Shown here: piece by piece, positions 52,664 to 61,396 of the stretch | Layout of the letters: every line of letters starts with the position of its first letter | Position numbering within the stretch: the first letter of the stretch is position 1 | DNA from: Occultella aeris | GTDB taxonomy: Bacteria; Actinomycetota; Actinomycetes; Actinomycetales; Beutenbergiaceae | Direction: 5' to 3' | Length of the DNA: 64,000 nucleotides | NCBI RefSeq assembly: GCF_902703175.1 | Contig: NZ_CACRYJ010000061.1 | Coordinates: 1 to 64,000, forward strand | Translations under genes and position numbers: made by a program | Notes under the pieces: generated by a model | Database searches by the model: none | What the model saw: the letters and a program-made list of their open reading frames with translations, nothing else | Told to the model about the DNA's origin: nothing

Positions 52664-54144
52664 TGGAGGACCGGACCACGTCGACGACGCCGCCTCCCTC
52701 CGCCGGGCCGGTCACCACGTCGCCGGTGGCCGGCGTCAGCCTGAAGCATGGCCTGTGGGCCGTCGTCGGCTTCCTCATCTGCGTGGAGATCGCCTCCGGG
52801 ATCCTCCAGGGCTTCTATACCCCGATCTTCTCCGACATCGCCGTGCACCTGGGTATCCAGGACGCCGACGTCAACTGGTTCGAGGCCGCGCAACTGATCG
52901 TGTCGGCGCTCTGCGTGCCGCTGCTGGCCCGGCTCGGCGATGTGATCGGGCACCGAAAGGTGCTGCTGCTCGCGACCGCGATCACGGCACTCGGGTCCTG
53001 GATGCTCGCGTTCTCCCCCACCTTCTCCACGTTCCTGATCGGCTGGGCACTGCAGGGCGCCTACGTGGTGTGGCTGCCGCTGGAGGTCGCGATCATCCAC
53101 CGACGCACGGCGGCGAGCGGCCAGCAGGCCCGGCTCACACGGCGTGCCTCCGGCTTCCTGGTGGCCGGGCTGGAGATCGGGGTGATCATCGGGGCGCTGA
53201 CCTCCGGGGCGCTGGTCGCCGCGACCTCGATGACGGTGCTGCTGATGCTGCCGGCCATCGCCGTCACCGCCTGCTTCGCCGTGATCTGGTTCGGCGTCGA
53301 GAACGTCTCGGGGACCTCCACCGGCGGCATCGACTGGCCCGGGCTGGGCATGATCACCGCGGTCATCGGACTCGTCATGGCCGGGCTGATCACGATCCGG
53401 CTGCAGGGACCCGCGAGCCTTCCGGCGTGGGCGCTGATCCTCGCGGGGCTCGTGCTGGTGGTCCCGTTCGTGCGGATCGAACGCGTCCGGGCCGAGCCGC
53501 TCATCGACGTCCGGGTGCTGATGCAGCCGGCGCAGTGGCCGGTCCAGCTGACGGCGTTCCTCTTCGGGATGTCCGTGCTCGGGGCGCAGATCCCCCTGTC
53601 CACGTTCGCCCGCACGGACCCGGCGACGGCGGGGTTCGGCCTGGGTGCGAGCGCCGGATTCGTCTCCACACTCGTGGGGCTGTACGTGATCTCCATGGCG
53701 GGCGGGGCGCTGCTCGTGCCGGTGCTCGCGAGGTTGGTCGGGCCGCGCCGATCGCTCGTGGTCGCGGCGCTGCTGGTCGGCGCGGGTTACGCACTCTTCC
53801 TGCCGTTCCATGACACCACCTGGCAGACGATGGCGAACATGATGGTGGCCGGCCTCGGCTCCGGCGCCCTGGTCGCCTCCCTCCCGGCCGCGGCGGCCGC
53901 CGCGGCACCACCCGAGCGCACCGGGTTCGCGACCGGGATGACGAACGCGACGAAGACGCTGGGCGGAGCGATCGCGTCCGCGGTGTTCGCGATCGCACTT
54001 GCCTCGACCGGGTCCCTCGAGGGACCCGCGGCCGGGCACGCGTCGCTGTCCGGCTACCTCACCGTGTGGGCCGTGTGCGCAGCCACCGCGTTCGTGGCCG
54101 CACTGTGTCTGCTGCTGGTGCCCCGGTCGGCGTTCCAGGACTGA
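52663..54144 (+). CDS. MFS transporter (DHA2-like, 14 hydrophobic segments)
   Basis: A 493-residue membrane protein coupled to the M20 peptidase gene by a TGATG overlap. The first loop motif is RLGDVIGHRKVLLLATAITA, with a further motif at GFLVAGLEIGVIIGALTSGA; about 14 hydrophobic segments are seen. The C-terminal half includes LPAAAAAAAPPERTGFATGM and TKTLGGAIASAVFAIAL, typical of drug:H+ antiporters. Substrate unknown; the neighbour suggests a peptide or amino-acid conjugate. Confidence 0.87.
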   Translation: MEDRTTSTTPPPSAGPVTTSPVAGVSLKHGLWAVVGFLICVEIASGILQGFYTPIFSDIAVHLGIQDADVNWFEAAQLIVSALCVPLLARLGDVIGHRKVLLLATAITALGSWMLAFSPTFSTFLIGWALQGAYVVWLPLEVAIIHRRTAASGQQARLTRRASGFLVAGLEIGVIIGALTSGALVAATSMTVLLMLPAIAVTACFAVIWFGVENVSGTSTGGIDWPGLGMITAVIGLVMAGLITIRLQGPASLPAWALILAGLVLVVPFVRIERVRAEPLIDVRVLMQPAQWPVQLTAFLFGMSVLGAQIPLSTFARTDPATAGFGLGASAGFVSTLVGLYVISMAGGALLVPVLARLVGPRRSLVVAALLVGAGYALFLPFHDTTWQTMANMMVAGLGSGALVASLPAAAAAAAPPERTGFATGMTNATKTLGGAIASAVFAIALASTGSLEGPAAGHASLSGYLTVWAVCAATAFVAALCLLLVPRSAFQD

Positions 54145-54170
54145 GCCGGCTCCGACCGAGTGAGCCCACC

Positions 54171-54187
54171 GGTGGACCGGGTCCACC
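54171..54187. terminator. Hairpin between convergent MFS and Rieske genes
   Basis: GGTGGAC-CGG-GTCCACC is a perfect 7-bp stem with a 3-base loop, touching the stop codon of the Rieske gene. Likely a shared terminator for the convergent genes. Confidence 0.5.
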
Positions 54188-54591
54188 TAGGCGGTGACGA
54201 CGTTGCCCTCCTGAACCTGCACCGCGACCTCGGGCAGCGGCTCGTCGGCCGGCCCGGAGACGACCTCGCCGGTGAGTTGCTCGAACTCCGACCCGTGGCA
54301 CGGGCAGTACAGCAGTTCCTCACGCACCCGCACGCTGCAGCCCTGATGGGTGCAGATCGCGCTGAACGCGACCACCTCGCCCTCGGTCGGCTGCGCGACG
54401 ACCAGCTCCACGCCGTCGGCCGTGGTGACGACGAGCGAACCGCCCACCGGAACATCCGCGAGCGGGACCAGGGTCTCCCCCGCCGTCGGCTCCTCGACCT
54501 CGGGCTGCGCGCTGCACGCGGCCAGACCCACCAGCGTCACCCCGCCTCCGGAGGCGAGCAGGACCTGGCGGCGGCTGGGGCACGGGCACAT
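54187..54591 (-). CDS. Rieske [2Fe-2S] Tat lipoprotein
   Basis: A 134-residue protein from ATG 54591. The N-terminus combines a twin-arginine motif (CPSRRQVLLASGG) with a lipobox (GLAAC), so it is folded in the cytoplasm and then exported and lipid-anchored, as expected for a Fe-S protein. The Rieske ligands are in FSAICTHQGCSV (Cys, His) and YCPCHGSEFE (Cys, His). Small exported Rieske proteins of this type are common in actinobacteria; the electron partner is unknown. It converges on the MFS gene and lies downstream of the siderophore ABC pair. Confidence 0.92.
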   Translation of the reverse strand: MCPCPSRRQVLLASGGGVTLVGLAACSAQPEVEEPTAGETLVPLADVPVGGSLVVTTADGVELVVAQPTEGEVVAFSAICTHQGCSVRVREELLYCPCHGSEFEQLTGEVVSGPADEPLPEVAVQVQEGNVVTA

Positions 54592-54601
54592 GCGGGCAAA
54601 T

Positions 54602-56503
54602 CTACCCGGGCACCCGTGGGCGAGCGCGCGGACCTGCGGCGCGGTCATCCGGATGGCGAGCGCGAGGGCACCCGGGTCTGGCCGAGGACCAGGCCGCCCA
54701 CAACCGCGCGTACTCCCCGCGCATCGCCATCAACTCCTCATGACTGCCGGTCTCGGCGAGCGCGCCGTCGCGCAGGACCACCACGCGGTCGGCCGACCGC
54801 GCCTGCGAGAGCCGGTGCGCGACAACGACACCGGTTCGGCCGGCGGTGGCGGCCGCCATTGCACGGGTCAGGAGTTCGGGGTCCGCCCCACCGCCCTCCG
54901 CCGTCGCTTCGTCCAGCACCACGACCCGTGGATCCATCAGGACCACCCGCGCCAACGCCAGGTGCTGGGCCGTGCCGGCGTCCAGGTCCAGGCCGTGGGC
55001 GCCGAGCAACGTGTCGAGCCCGTCGGGCAGATCCGACACGAAGTCGGCGTGCACGGCACGCAGCGCAGCCCACAACTGCGCCTCGCTCGCGTCCGGGGCG
55101 CCGAGCCGGAGGTTGTCCGCGACGCTGGCCTCGAAGACGTGCACCTCCTGGGTGACGAGGGCGACGATGGGTGAGCGGCGCCGGTCCACCGCCCGCGCGC
55201 CGCCGACGAGGACCTCGCCGCCGTCCGGAATCAGCTCGCCGCTGATCAGCCGCGCCAGGGTGCTCTTCCCGGAGCCGCTCGCCCCGACCAGGGCGACCAG
55301 CTCGCCGTCGGCGATCTGAAGGCCGACACCGTCGACCGCCCGACGCCCGGGGCCGTAGGAGAACTGCACGTCACGCAGACGCACGGTGCCGTCCGGTTCG
55401 GCGCCGAAGGCCTCGCCGTGCCGTGGCGCGGTCCTCGCTCGTTCGGTGTGCGGTGGTGGCGGGCACGGTGCTTCGATCCCGGCCGGATCCACCGGACTCG
55501 GCGTGTTCGGGCGCAGGCCCGCGACGCCGACCAGCCTGGCCAGGCCGACCCCTGCTCGCTGCAGGTCGTCGAGGCTGGTCAGCAACTCCCCGATCGGCGC
55601 GAACAGCCGATGGAAGTACAGGGCGGCCGCCGTCGCGGCTCCGACGGTGACCACCCGGTGATCGACCAGCTGGAAACCGACCACGATGATCCCGGTGAGC
55701 CCGACGAACTCGGCGAGGTTCAGCCACCCGAAGAACCGCGTCCGTAGCCGGGCCGCGGTGACACCGAGGTCGATCGCCACCAGGCCGCGCTCGTGCACCT
55801 GCGCCAGGCGCTCCCGCTCGACCCCGTGGGCGCGTACCGTCTCGGCCCCTGCCACCGTCTCGATGATCGCCTGACCGCGCTCGGCCTCCGCGACCCGCAG
55901 CGCGGTGTAGACCGCGCGCGAGGCCCGCACGAACCGGCGGGTGCCGTACCACTGGAACGGCACCGCGAGCCCCGCTGCGAGCGCGAGCCGCGGGTCGATC
56001 ACCGCGATCCCGGCAACGGAGAGCAGGATCGTGAACGCCGCGCCGACCACCGCGGGCAGCACGCCGTCGGCGGCCTCGGTCACCGCCTCGACGTCCCGGG
56101 TGACGCGCGAGACCACGTCAGAGGATCCCGCGGCCTCGGCCCGGGAGACCGGCTGGTCCAGGACCACTGCGACGACGTCCTCGCGCAGGTCGGCGATCAC
56201 GTCCTGGATCACCCGCACCAGCACCGTGCCGCCGAGATAACCGAGCGCGGCGGTGGCCACGCCCACCCCGAACAGCAGCCCCGCCGTCCCGGCGAGGTCG
56301 GTCCAGGGTCGCCCGGTGGCCACCTGGTCGACGCCCACGCCGAGCAGCCGCGGCACGAACAGGGCGGAGCCGGAACCGCCCAGCAGCAGGATGATCGCGA
56401 GCACGCCGCGGCCCCGACGGCCGCGAGTCAGGGCCGCGAGGGCACGCCAGGTCTGCCCTGTGGTGGCCACCGGGAAACGCTGCGGGGTGGGTGAGCCTGT
56501 CAT
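54602..56503 (-). CDS. Siderophore-locus ABC half-transporter B (intact Walker A, degenerate signature)
   Basis: A 633-residue TMD-NBD protein, ATG overlapping the stop of its partner (ATGA at 56500-56503). Exporter-fold membrane domain about residues 20-310, a Pro/Ala/Thr-rich linker (about 340-380), then the NBD: Walker A LVALVGASGSGKSTLARL (about 409), Q-loop ALVTQEVHVF, a degenerate signature LDAGTAQHLALARV in place of LSGGQ, Walker B VVVLDEATAE and switch VVVAHRLSQ. With the partner it resembles the IrtAB/YbtPQ pairs, exporter-fold transporters that import ferric siderophores, or a siderophore exporter. Its neighbours are iron-uptake genes with iron boxes. Confidence 0.85.
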   Translation of the reverse strand: MTGSPTPQRFPVATTGQTWRALAALTRGRRGRGVLAIILLLGGSGSALFVPRLLGVGVDQVATGRPWTDLAGTAGLLFGVGVATAALGYLGGTVLVRVIQDVIADLREDVVAVVLDQPVSRAEAAGSSDVVSRVTRDVEAVTEAADGVLPAVVGAAFTILLSVAGIAVIDPRLALAAGLAVPFQWYGTRRFVRASRAVYTALRVAEAERGQAIIETVAGAETVRAHGVERERLAQVHERGLVAIDLGVTAARLRTRFFGWLNLAEFVGLTGIIVVGFQLVDHRVVTVGAATAAALYFHRLFAPIGELLTSLDDLQRAGVGLARLVGVAGLRPNTPSPVDPAGIEAPCPPPPHTERARTAPRHGEAFGAEPDGTVRLRDVQFSYGPGRRAVDGVGLQIADGELVALVGASGSGKSTLARLISGELIPDGGEVLVGGARAVDRRRSPIVALVTQEVHVFEASVADNLRLGAPDASEAQLWAALRAVHADFVSDLPDGLDTLLGAHGLDLDAGTAQHLALARVVLMDPRVVVLDEATAEGGGADPELLTRAMAAATAGRTGVVVAHRLSQARSADRVVVLRDGALAETGSHEELMAMRGEYARLWAAWSSARPGCPRARHPDDRAAGPRARPRVPG

Positions 56504-58221
56504 CGGTCGACCTCCGGCGAACCGGAGCCACGGTTCGCGTGGACCACCCGGTGGCAGCCGGACAGCAGCAACGGGCTGCCCGTGATCACGAGCACGGCGG
56601 CCGGGTGCTCGCGCAGCCCGGTGGCGATCCGCAACTCGGTGGCCGGGTCGACGGCGCTGACCGGCTCGTCCAGGACGATGACCTGAGCGTCCGAGGCGAG
56701 TGATCGGGCCAGGGCGAGGCGCTGGCGCTGGCCTCCGGAGAGGCGTCGTCCGGCCTCCCCCACCGGGCCGTCCCAGCCGCCGGCATGGACCAGCACGTCC
56801 TCGAGGGCGGTCGCCGCGATCACGGCCGGGGTCGCGAGCGGGGCGCCGAACAGGTTCTCGGCAAGCGTCCCGGAGAACAGGCGGGCATCATGCGGAACGG
56901 CCAGGACCCTCCCACGGTAGGCACGCGGCCCCAGATCGAGGGCGTCCTCCCCGGAAACCCGGATCTCCCCCGGGCCACCCGGCACCCGGAGGGCGAGCCG
57001 GTCCGCGAGCCGGCGGGCGTGGGCGGGGCCAGCGGGTACGAGGCCGACGAGTTCCCCCGGGCCGACCTCGACGTCGATTCCCTCGTCCGGCCAGTCCAAC
57101 CGCAACGCCGGCGCCCCGGCGCGACCGACCGCGGTCGGTTCGTCACCGGCGACGGGGCGATCTTGCGCCTCGGACGCGGCCTCAGGTCCGGGCACCGCGT
57201 GGTGGTCGCCGAGCACCTCCAGCAGGCGCCGCGCGGAGGCCCTCTTGTGCATCCAGTTCGCCGCGAACGTGCCCACGTGGCCCAACGCCCCCTGCAGGTA
57301 CTGGGCCAGGCCGACCACGGTGACCAGCTCCCCGATGGTGATCCGACCCCGCAGCGCGAGGGAGCCGGCACCGAGGGTGAGCAGCGCGAGGAATCCGGCG
57401 GCAAGCAACGAACTCGCGCCCGTGTAGCGCAGCATCGCCAGCGCCGCCCGGACCGCCCCCGAACGCGCGTCCGCGCTGGCCACCCGATAACGCCGAGCCG
57501 CCGCCTCCTGACCACGGATGCCGTGCAGCACTCGCAACCCAGCCACGAGGTCCGCGGCCACGGCGCTTGCTCTGCCGGCGGCGCGCTGCTCCGCCAGCCC
57601 GCGTGCCTCAAGTGGCCGGGACACGGCGTGCATCGCGAGCAGGACCACCGCCGTCCCGCCCAGTACGGCGAGTCCGAGCCCGGGCGAGATCCGCAGCAGG
57701 GCCAGCGCCGCGACCACGATGGCCGTCGCGGTGGCAGCCTGCTGGACCACCGACCAGGACACCCCGGCCACCCGGTAGGTGTCCGAGGTCGTGACCGACA
57801 GCAGATCCCCGACGCTGCGCCGCGTCCGCAGCCCGCGCGGGTGCAGCACACGTTGGAGCGTGACATTGCGCAGGTCGTTCTCGGCATGGCCGTAGATCGT
57901 CACCATCATCCGGGCTGACCACCGGTAGGTGAAGGACAGGATCAGGAAGTCGACGGCCAGGACGCCGACCCAGAGGAGGAGCTGACCGGGGTCTCCGGTG
58001 ACGATGGCCCGGTCGACGATCACGCCGATCAGGATCGGCACCCCCGCCTCGCCGGCCTCGTGCCCGATCGCGGCAAGCGTGGCCAGCGCGAGTCGCGGGC
58101 CCCGACCCGACCCGGTCAGTGCCCGGCGCATCGGGGCCACCACAGGCTCCGGGGCGGACGGCGCGGACCGAACGGCCCGGGCCTCGGCAGCAGGGGCGGC
58201 GACGGAATCCGAACTCCTCAT
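56500..58221 (-). CDS. Siderophore-locus ABC half-transporter A (degenerate Walker A, intact signature)
   Basis: A 573-residue TMD-NBD protein from ATG 58221. Six hydrophobic segments occupy residues about 40-310. In the NBD the Walker A loop is replaced by LVGLVPAGPAHARRLADRL (about 397), with no GxGKS/T and no phosphate-binding lysine, whereas the signature [14 protein letters not shown] and Walker B VIVLDEPVSAVD are intact. Its defects complement those of the partner subunit, leaving one competent composite ATP site. The gene begins 12 bp from an iron box and is divergent from the AraC regulator. Confidence 0.85.
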   Translation of the reverse strand: MRSSDSVAAPAAEARAVRSAPSAPEPVVAPMRRALTGSGRGPRLALATLAAIGHEAGEAGVPILIGVIVDRAIVTGDPGQLLLWVGVLAVDFLILSFTYRWSARMMVTIYGHAENDLRNVTLQRVLHPRGLRTRRSVGDLLSVTTSDTYRVAGVSWSVVQQAATATAIVVAALALLRISPGLGLAVLGGTAVVLLAMHAVSRPLEARGLAEQRAAGRASAVAADLVAGLRVLHGIRGQEAAARRYRVASADARSGAVRAALAMLRYTGASSLLAAGFLALLTLGAGSLALRGRITIGELVTVVGLAQYLQGALGHVGTFAANWMHKRASARRLLEVLGDHHAVPGPEAASEAQDRPVAGDEPTAVGRAGAPALRLDWPDEGIDVEVGPGELVGLVPAGPAHARRLADRLALRVPGGPGEIRVSGEDALDLGPRAYRGRVLAVPHDARLFSGTLAENLFGAPLATPAVIAATALEDVLVHAGGWDGPVGEAGRRLSGGQRQRLALARSLASDAQVIVLDEPVSAVDPATELRIATGLREHPAAVLVITGSPLLLSGCHRVVHANRGSGSPEVDR

Positions 58222-58232
58222 GGTTCGCACAC

Positions 58233-58251
58233 TAAGGTGAGCCTTACCTCT
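58233..58251. promoter_or_regulatory. DtxR/IdeR-type iron box upstream of the ABC pair
   Basis: TAAGGTGAGCCTTACCTCT contains the palindrome AGGT-G-AG-C-CT-T-ACCT and matches the iron-box consensus TTAGGTTAGSCTAACCTAA at most positions. It lies just upstream of the ABC gene start at 58221 and about 93 bp from the AraC start, so iron-replete repression of either or both is expected. Confidence 0.75.
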
Positions 58252-58343
58252 TCGGTGTCGTGCGCATGCCAACTCGTGTCGCGCGCCGGACAACCTGCCT
58301 TCGCGACCGCCCCGCCGGCCGCGCCGATCGGACTGGAGCCCCC

Positions 58344-59144
58344 GTGCCTGTCGACGTACCCGAGTCTCCCGTGCTCCCTGGCGGGATCCCGGAGCCCTAC
58401 CTGCTCACCACCGCGGTCGTGGACGGCACCGGCGCCGGCGGCGCGACCCCGCACCGGCACCCGGAGGACATGCTCGTCTGGCCCCACCGCGGCGCCGTGT
58501 CGGTGCGCGTGCAGGAGGAGACGCTCTGGCAGTTGCGCCCGGGTGACGGGCTCTGGGTGCCGCGGCTCACGCCGCACCTGGTCAGCGCCGACCCGACGGC
58601 GGTGTTCTGCTGCACCTACTTCGCCGGGCAGGGGTTCGATCCGGGCTGGCCCGGCACCCGCCCCGTAGCGGTGAACACAGCGCTGCGCGAGATGCTCCTG
58701 CACCTCGCTGACACGCCGATGCCGATGATGCAGCGACTGCGGGCCCAGCGGGTGATCACGGATCTGCTCTCCGGAGCACCGGCGCGGCCGTCGAGTGTGC
58801 CGCTTCCCCAGGATCCACGGATCAGCGAGCTGGCGGCAGCGATCATCGACGACCCGAGCGACGACTCCTCGATCGAGGACTTGGCCTGGCGGCATGCGGT
58901 GAGCGTGCGGACGATCTCCCGGGCGTTCGCTCAGGAACTGGGCATGTCCTTCTCGCAGTGGCGCACCGTGGTGCGGATGTCCGCCGCCTCGGCACTGCTC
59001 ACCGATGGGCACCCCGTGAGCGCGGTCGCGCACCGCGTCGGCTACGCGACCACGAGCGCCTTCAGCGCGGCGTTCCGCCGGGCGGTCGGCGTCACCCCGT
59101 CCGAATTCCTGAGCCGGGGCGGCGAGCTCCCGCACGCGTCCTGA
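58344..59144 (+). CDS. AraC family regulator with cupin-type N-terminus
   Basis: A 266-residue protein from GTG 58344 (GGAG 5 nt upstream). The N-terminal cupin sensor domain (ATPHRHPEDMLVWPHRGAVS, LRPGDGLWVPRLTPHLV) is followed by two AraC helix-turn-helices (EDLAWRHAVSVRTISRAFAQ, VSAVAHRVGYATTSAFSAAF) ending FRRAVGVTPSEF. It stands between the divergent ABC pair and the iron-uptake operon; comparable AraC proteins (YbtA-like) activate siderophore genes when the siderophore is bound. Confidence 0.9.
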   Translation: MPVDVPESPVLPGGIPEPYLLTTAVVDGTGAGGATPHRHPEDMLVWPHRGAVSVRVQEETLWQLRPGDGLWVPRLTPHLVSADPTAVFCCTYFAGQGFDPGWPGTRPVAVNTALREMLLHLADTPMPMMQRLRAQRVITDLLSGAPARPSSVPLPQDPRISELAAAIIDDPSDDSSIEDLAWRHAVSVRTISRAFAQELGMSFSQWRTVVRMSAASALLTDGHPVSAVAHRVGYATTSAFSAAFRRAVGVTPSEFLSRGGELPHAS

Positions 59145-59252
59145 GCACCCACCGGTCGGAGTCGCTCGAGGCGGTGTTGCTGACAGAGAGTGACCATCGC
59201 TCGATACTGCGTGTCCGCCATGCGACGTCGAGCGTGCGTATGCTGCGGTGAG

Positions 59253-59271
59253 TTAGGCAAGGCTAAGCAAC
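59253..59271. promoter_or_regulatory. DtxR/IdeR-type iron box before the siderophore uptake operon
   Basis: TTAGGCAAGGCTAAGCAAC matches the iron-box consensus at about 15 of 19 positions. It lies 147 bp upstream of the binding-protein start. The remaining 59145-59417 stretch shows no gene. Confidence 0.7.
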
Positions 59272-59417
59272 ATTGACGGCGTCGCCCGTGGTCCACGGCT
59301 CCCGCACCGTCTCGACGCCACCGCGGCCCCTCGGCGCGCGGTCTGCTCCGGGGTGCCTCGGCGCGCCCCCACACCCATCACGCGTGACCGACGCGCGTGC
59401 CCGGAGGAGAACGACAG

Positions 59418-60512
59418 ATGACGACCAACAACGTGCGCGGCCACCGCCGGCGCCTCCCGGCGATCGTGGCCACCGTGATCGCCACGGCACTCACCCTCAC
59501 CGCGTGTGGCGGCGGCTCCGACGCCGCGTCCGACGACGACGCCGCGACGGCGGGGGCCGCGGACGACGGATCGTTCCCGGTCACGATCGAGCACGCCTTC
59601 GGCGAGACCACCCTCGAGGAGGTGCCGGAGCGGGTGGTCACTCTCGGTTGGAGCACCCATGACATCGTCGCGGCCCTCGGCGTGGTCCCGGTCGGTGTGC
59701 CGGAGACCTGGGGCGGTGACGACGAGGGCTACAGCGAGTGGTTCCGCGACCAGGTGGAGGACGAGATCGGCGGCGCCCTGCCCGAGATCCTCAACTACGA
59801 CGACTCCGGCGAGCTCGACTTCGAGCAGGTACTGGCACTCGCCCCGGACGTGATCATCGCTCCCGTCTGGGGCGTGGACGAGGTCTCCTACGACCGGCTC
59901 TCCGAGATCGCCCCGACCGTTGCCCACCTCGACCCCGAGAACTCGTGGTCGAGCACGTGGCAGGACCTCACAGTGATGGTCGGTGAGGTGCTCGGCCGTT
60001 CCGATGCCGCCGGTGAGCTCGTGGCGCAGACCGAGACGCTCCTCGACGACGCGACGCAGGCGCACCCGGAGTTCGCCGGCGCGAGTTTCGTCTACGGCCT
60101 CACCCTCAGCGACGGCGCCACGGAGCTCGGGCTGTACATCCCGGACGACCCCCGCGTCCGACTCCTGCGCGAGCTCGGATTCGTGGACACCCCGGCCATG
60201 CAGACAGTCCTCGACTCGGTGGAGGGCGGCAACTGGTACGGCGGGGTCAGCCTGGAGGAACTGGACACGGTCGAGGCTGACCTGTTCCTCGCGTGGTCGG
60301 CCGGGCCGGAGGAACTCGCCTACACCCTCGAGCACCCCACGTTCTCCCGGTGGGCACCGATCGCGTCGGGACACTACCTCTTCTTCGAGGACGAGGCGCT
60401 CGCGATGGCCACGAACGGCCCCTCGCCGCTCTCGATCGAGTGGGCCCTCGCCAATGGATTCGTCGACAAACTGGCGGACGCCCTCGCGGGCGGCGCAGTC
60501 ACGGTTTCGTGA
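59418..60512 (+). CDS. Ferric-siderophore ABC transporter substrate-binding lipoprotein
   Basis: A 364-residue protein from ATG 59418 with GGAGGAG upstream. The lipoprotein signal ends at LTLTAC (Cys30), followed by an acidic Ala/Asp-rich spacer. The mature part is a class III (FecB/FepB) binding protein: TIEHAFGETTLEEVPERVVT, LDFEQVLALAPDVIIAPVWG and WSSTWQDLTVMVGEVLGRSD. It presents ferric siderophore to the FecCD permeases. First gene of a coupled operon behind an iron box. Confidence 0.93.
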   Translation: MTTNNVRGHRRRLPAIVATVIATALTLTACGGGSDAASDDDAATAGAADDGSFPVTIEHAFGETTLEEVPERVVTLGWSTHDIVAALGVVPVGVPETWGGDDEGYSEWFRDQVEDEIGGALPEILNYDDSGELDFEQVLALAPDVIIAPVWGVDEVSYDRLSEIAPTVAHLDPENSWSSTWQDLTVMVGEVLGRSDAAGELVAQTETLLDDATQAHPEFAGASFVYGLTLSDGATELGLYIPDDPRVRLLRELGFVDTPAMQTVLDSVEGGNWYGGVSLEELDTVEADLFLAWSAGPEELAYTLEHPTFSRWAPIASGHYLFFEDEALAMATNGPSPLSIEWALANGFVDKLADALAGGAVTVS

Positions 60513-61396
60513 CGACCCCGTCTCCGCGGATCCACCGCGCTGTCGTCACGGAGGTCCGCAGGCTCGGCCCGGGCATGATCCGGATCCGACTCGGCGGACC
60601 GGACATGGCCGACTACCCCACCACCGGGATCGGCGACGAGTACGTGCGGGTGTTCTTTCCCGACACTCCGGACGAGGAACCGCGCCTGCCGTTCGTGACG
60701 GAGCGGGGCTGGGACTTCTCCGAGGGCGTCGAGCCGTCGGCGATGCGGACCTACACGATCCGCGACCATCGGCCAGGGGCGGTGGACATCGACTTCGTCG
60801 CCCACCCCGGCGGCGTCGCCGCCGACTGGGCGTTGGCCGCACAGGTCGGGCAGGCCGTGGGCATCAATCCTCCGCGAGGGCTCTACGACCGGCCGCGGGT
60901 CGCCCGTCACCAGGTGCTCATCGCCGACGAACCGGCGCTGCCGGCCGCCCTGCGGGTCGCCGAGCTCACCGCCGGCGAGGTGAGCACGCACGTGGTCGCC
61001 GAGGTGCGCTCACCCGAGCATCGCCTCGAGGCGGCCGTGGACGGCGTCACCTACTCGTGGCTGTACGGCTCGGGCAACGGCGTGGCACCCACCCACTTGC
61101 CGGAAGTGACCCGTCGGTTGACCCTGGCCTGCGACGGCGGGACCTACGTCTGGGTGGCCGGCGAGTCGCGAGCGACCCGAGAGATCCGGACGCACCTGCG
61201 CCATGGCCTCGGCCTGCCCGCGGACAGTTACAAGGTGGTGGGCTACTGGACGGATCGCGCCGAGGAGTGGACCCAGCGGTACGAGTCCCTGGATGCCGGG
61301 GTGCGGCAGCGGATCGAGGACCTCTACGACGGTGACCTGGACGCCGAGCAGATGATCGACGAGGTCCATGCCATCTACGCGTCGGCCGGTCTGTGA
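60509..61396 (+). CDS. Siderophore-interacting protein (FAD-dependent ferric-siderophore reductase)
   Basis: A 295-residue protein, GTG overlapping the upstream stop (GTGA). The FAD-binding barrel has MRTYTIRDHRPGAVDIDFVA (RxYT motif) and VGINPPRGLYD; the C-terminal SIP domain has VLIADEPALPAALRVAEL, YVWVAGESRATREIRTHLRH and VVGYWTDRAEE. It should reduce Fe(III)-siderophore in the cytoplasm to release iron. Its position between binding protein and permease genes fits one uptake-and-release pathway. Confidence 0.93.
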   Translation: MTTPSPRIHRAVVTEVRRLGPGMIRIRLGGPDMADYPTTGIGDEYVRVFFPDTPDEEPRLPFVTERGWDFSEGVEPSAMRTYTIRDHRPGAVDIDFVAHPGGVAADWALAAQVGQAVGINPPRGLYDRPRVARHQVLIADEPALPAALRVAELTAGEVSTHVVAEVRSPEHRLEAAVDGVTYSWLYGSGNGVAPTHLPEVTRRLTLACDGGTYVWVAGESRATREIRTHLRHGLGLPADSYKVVGYWTDRAEEWTQRYESLDAGVRQRIEDLYDGDLDAEQMIDEVHAIYASAGL

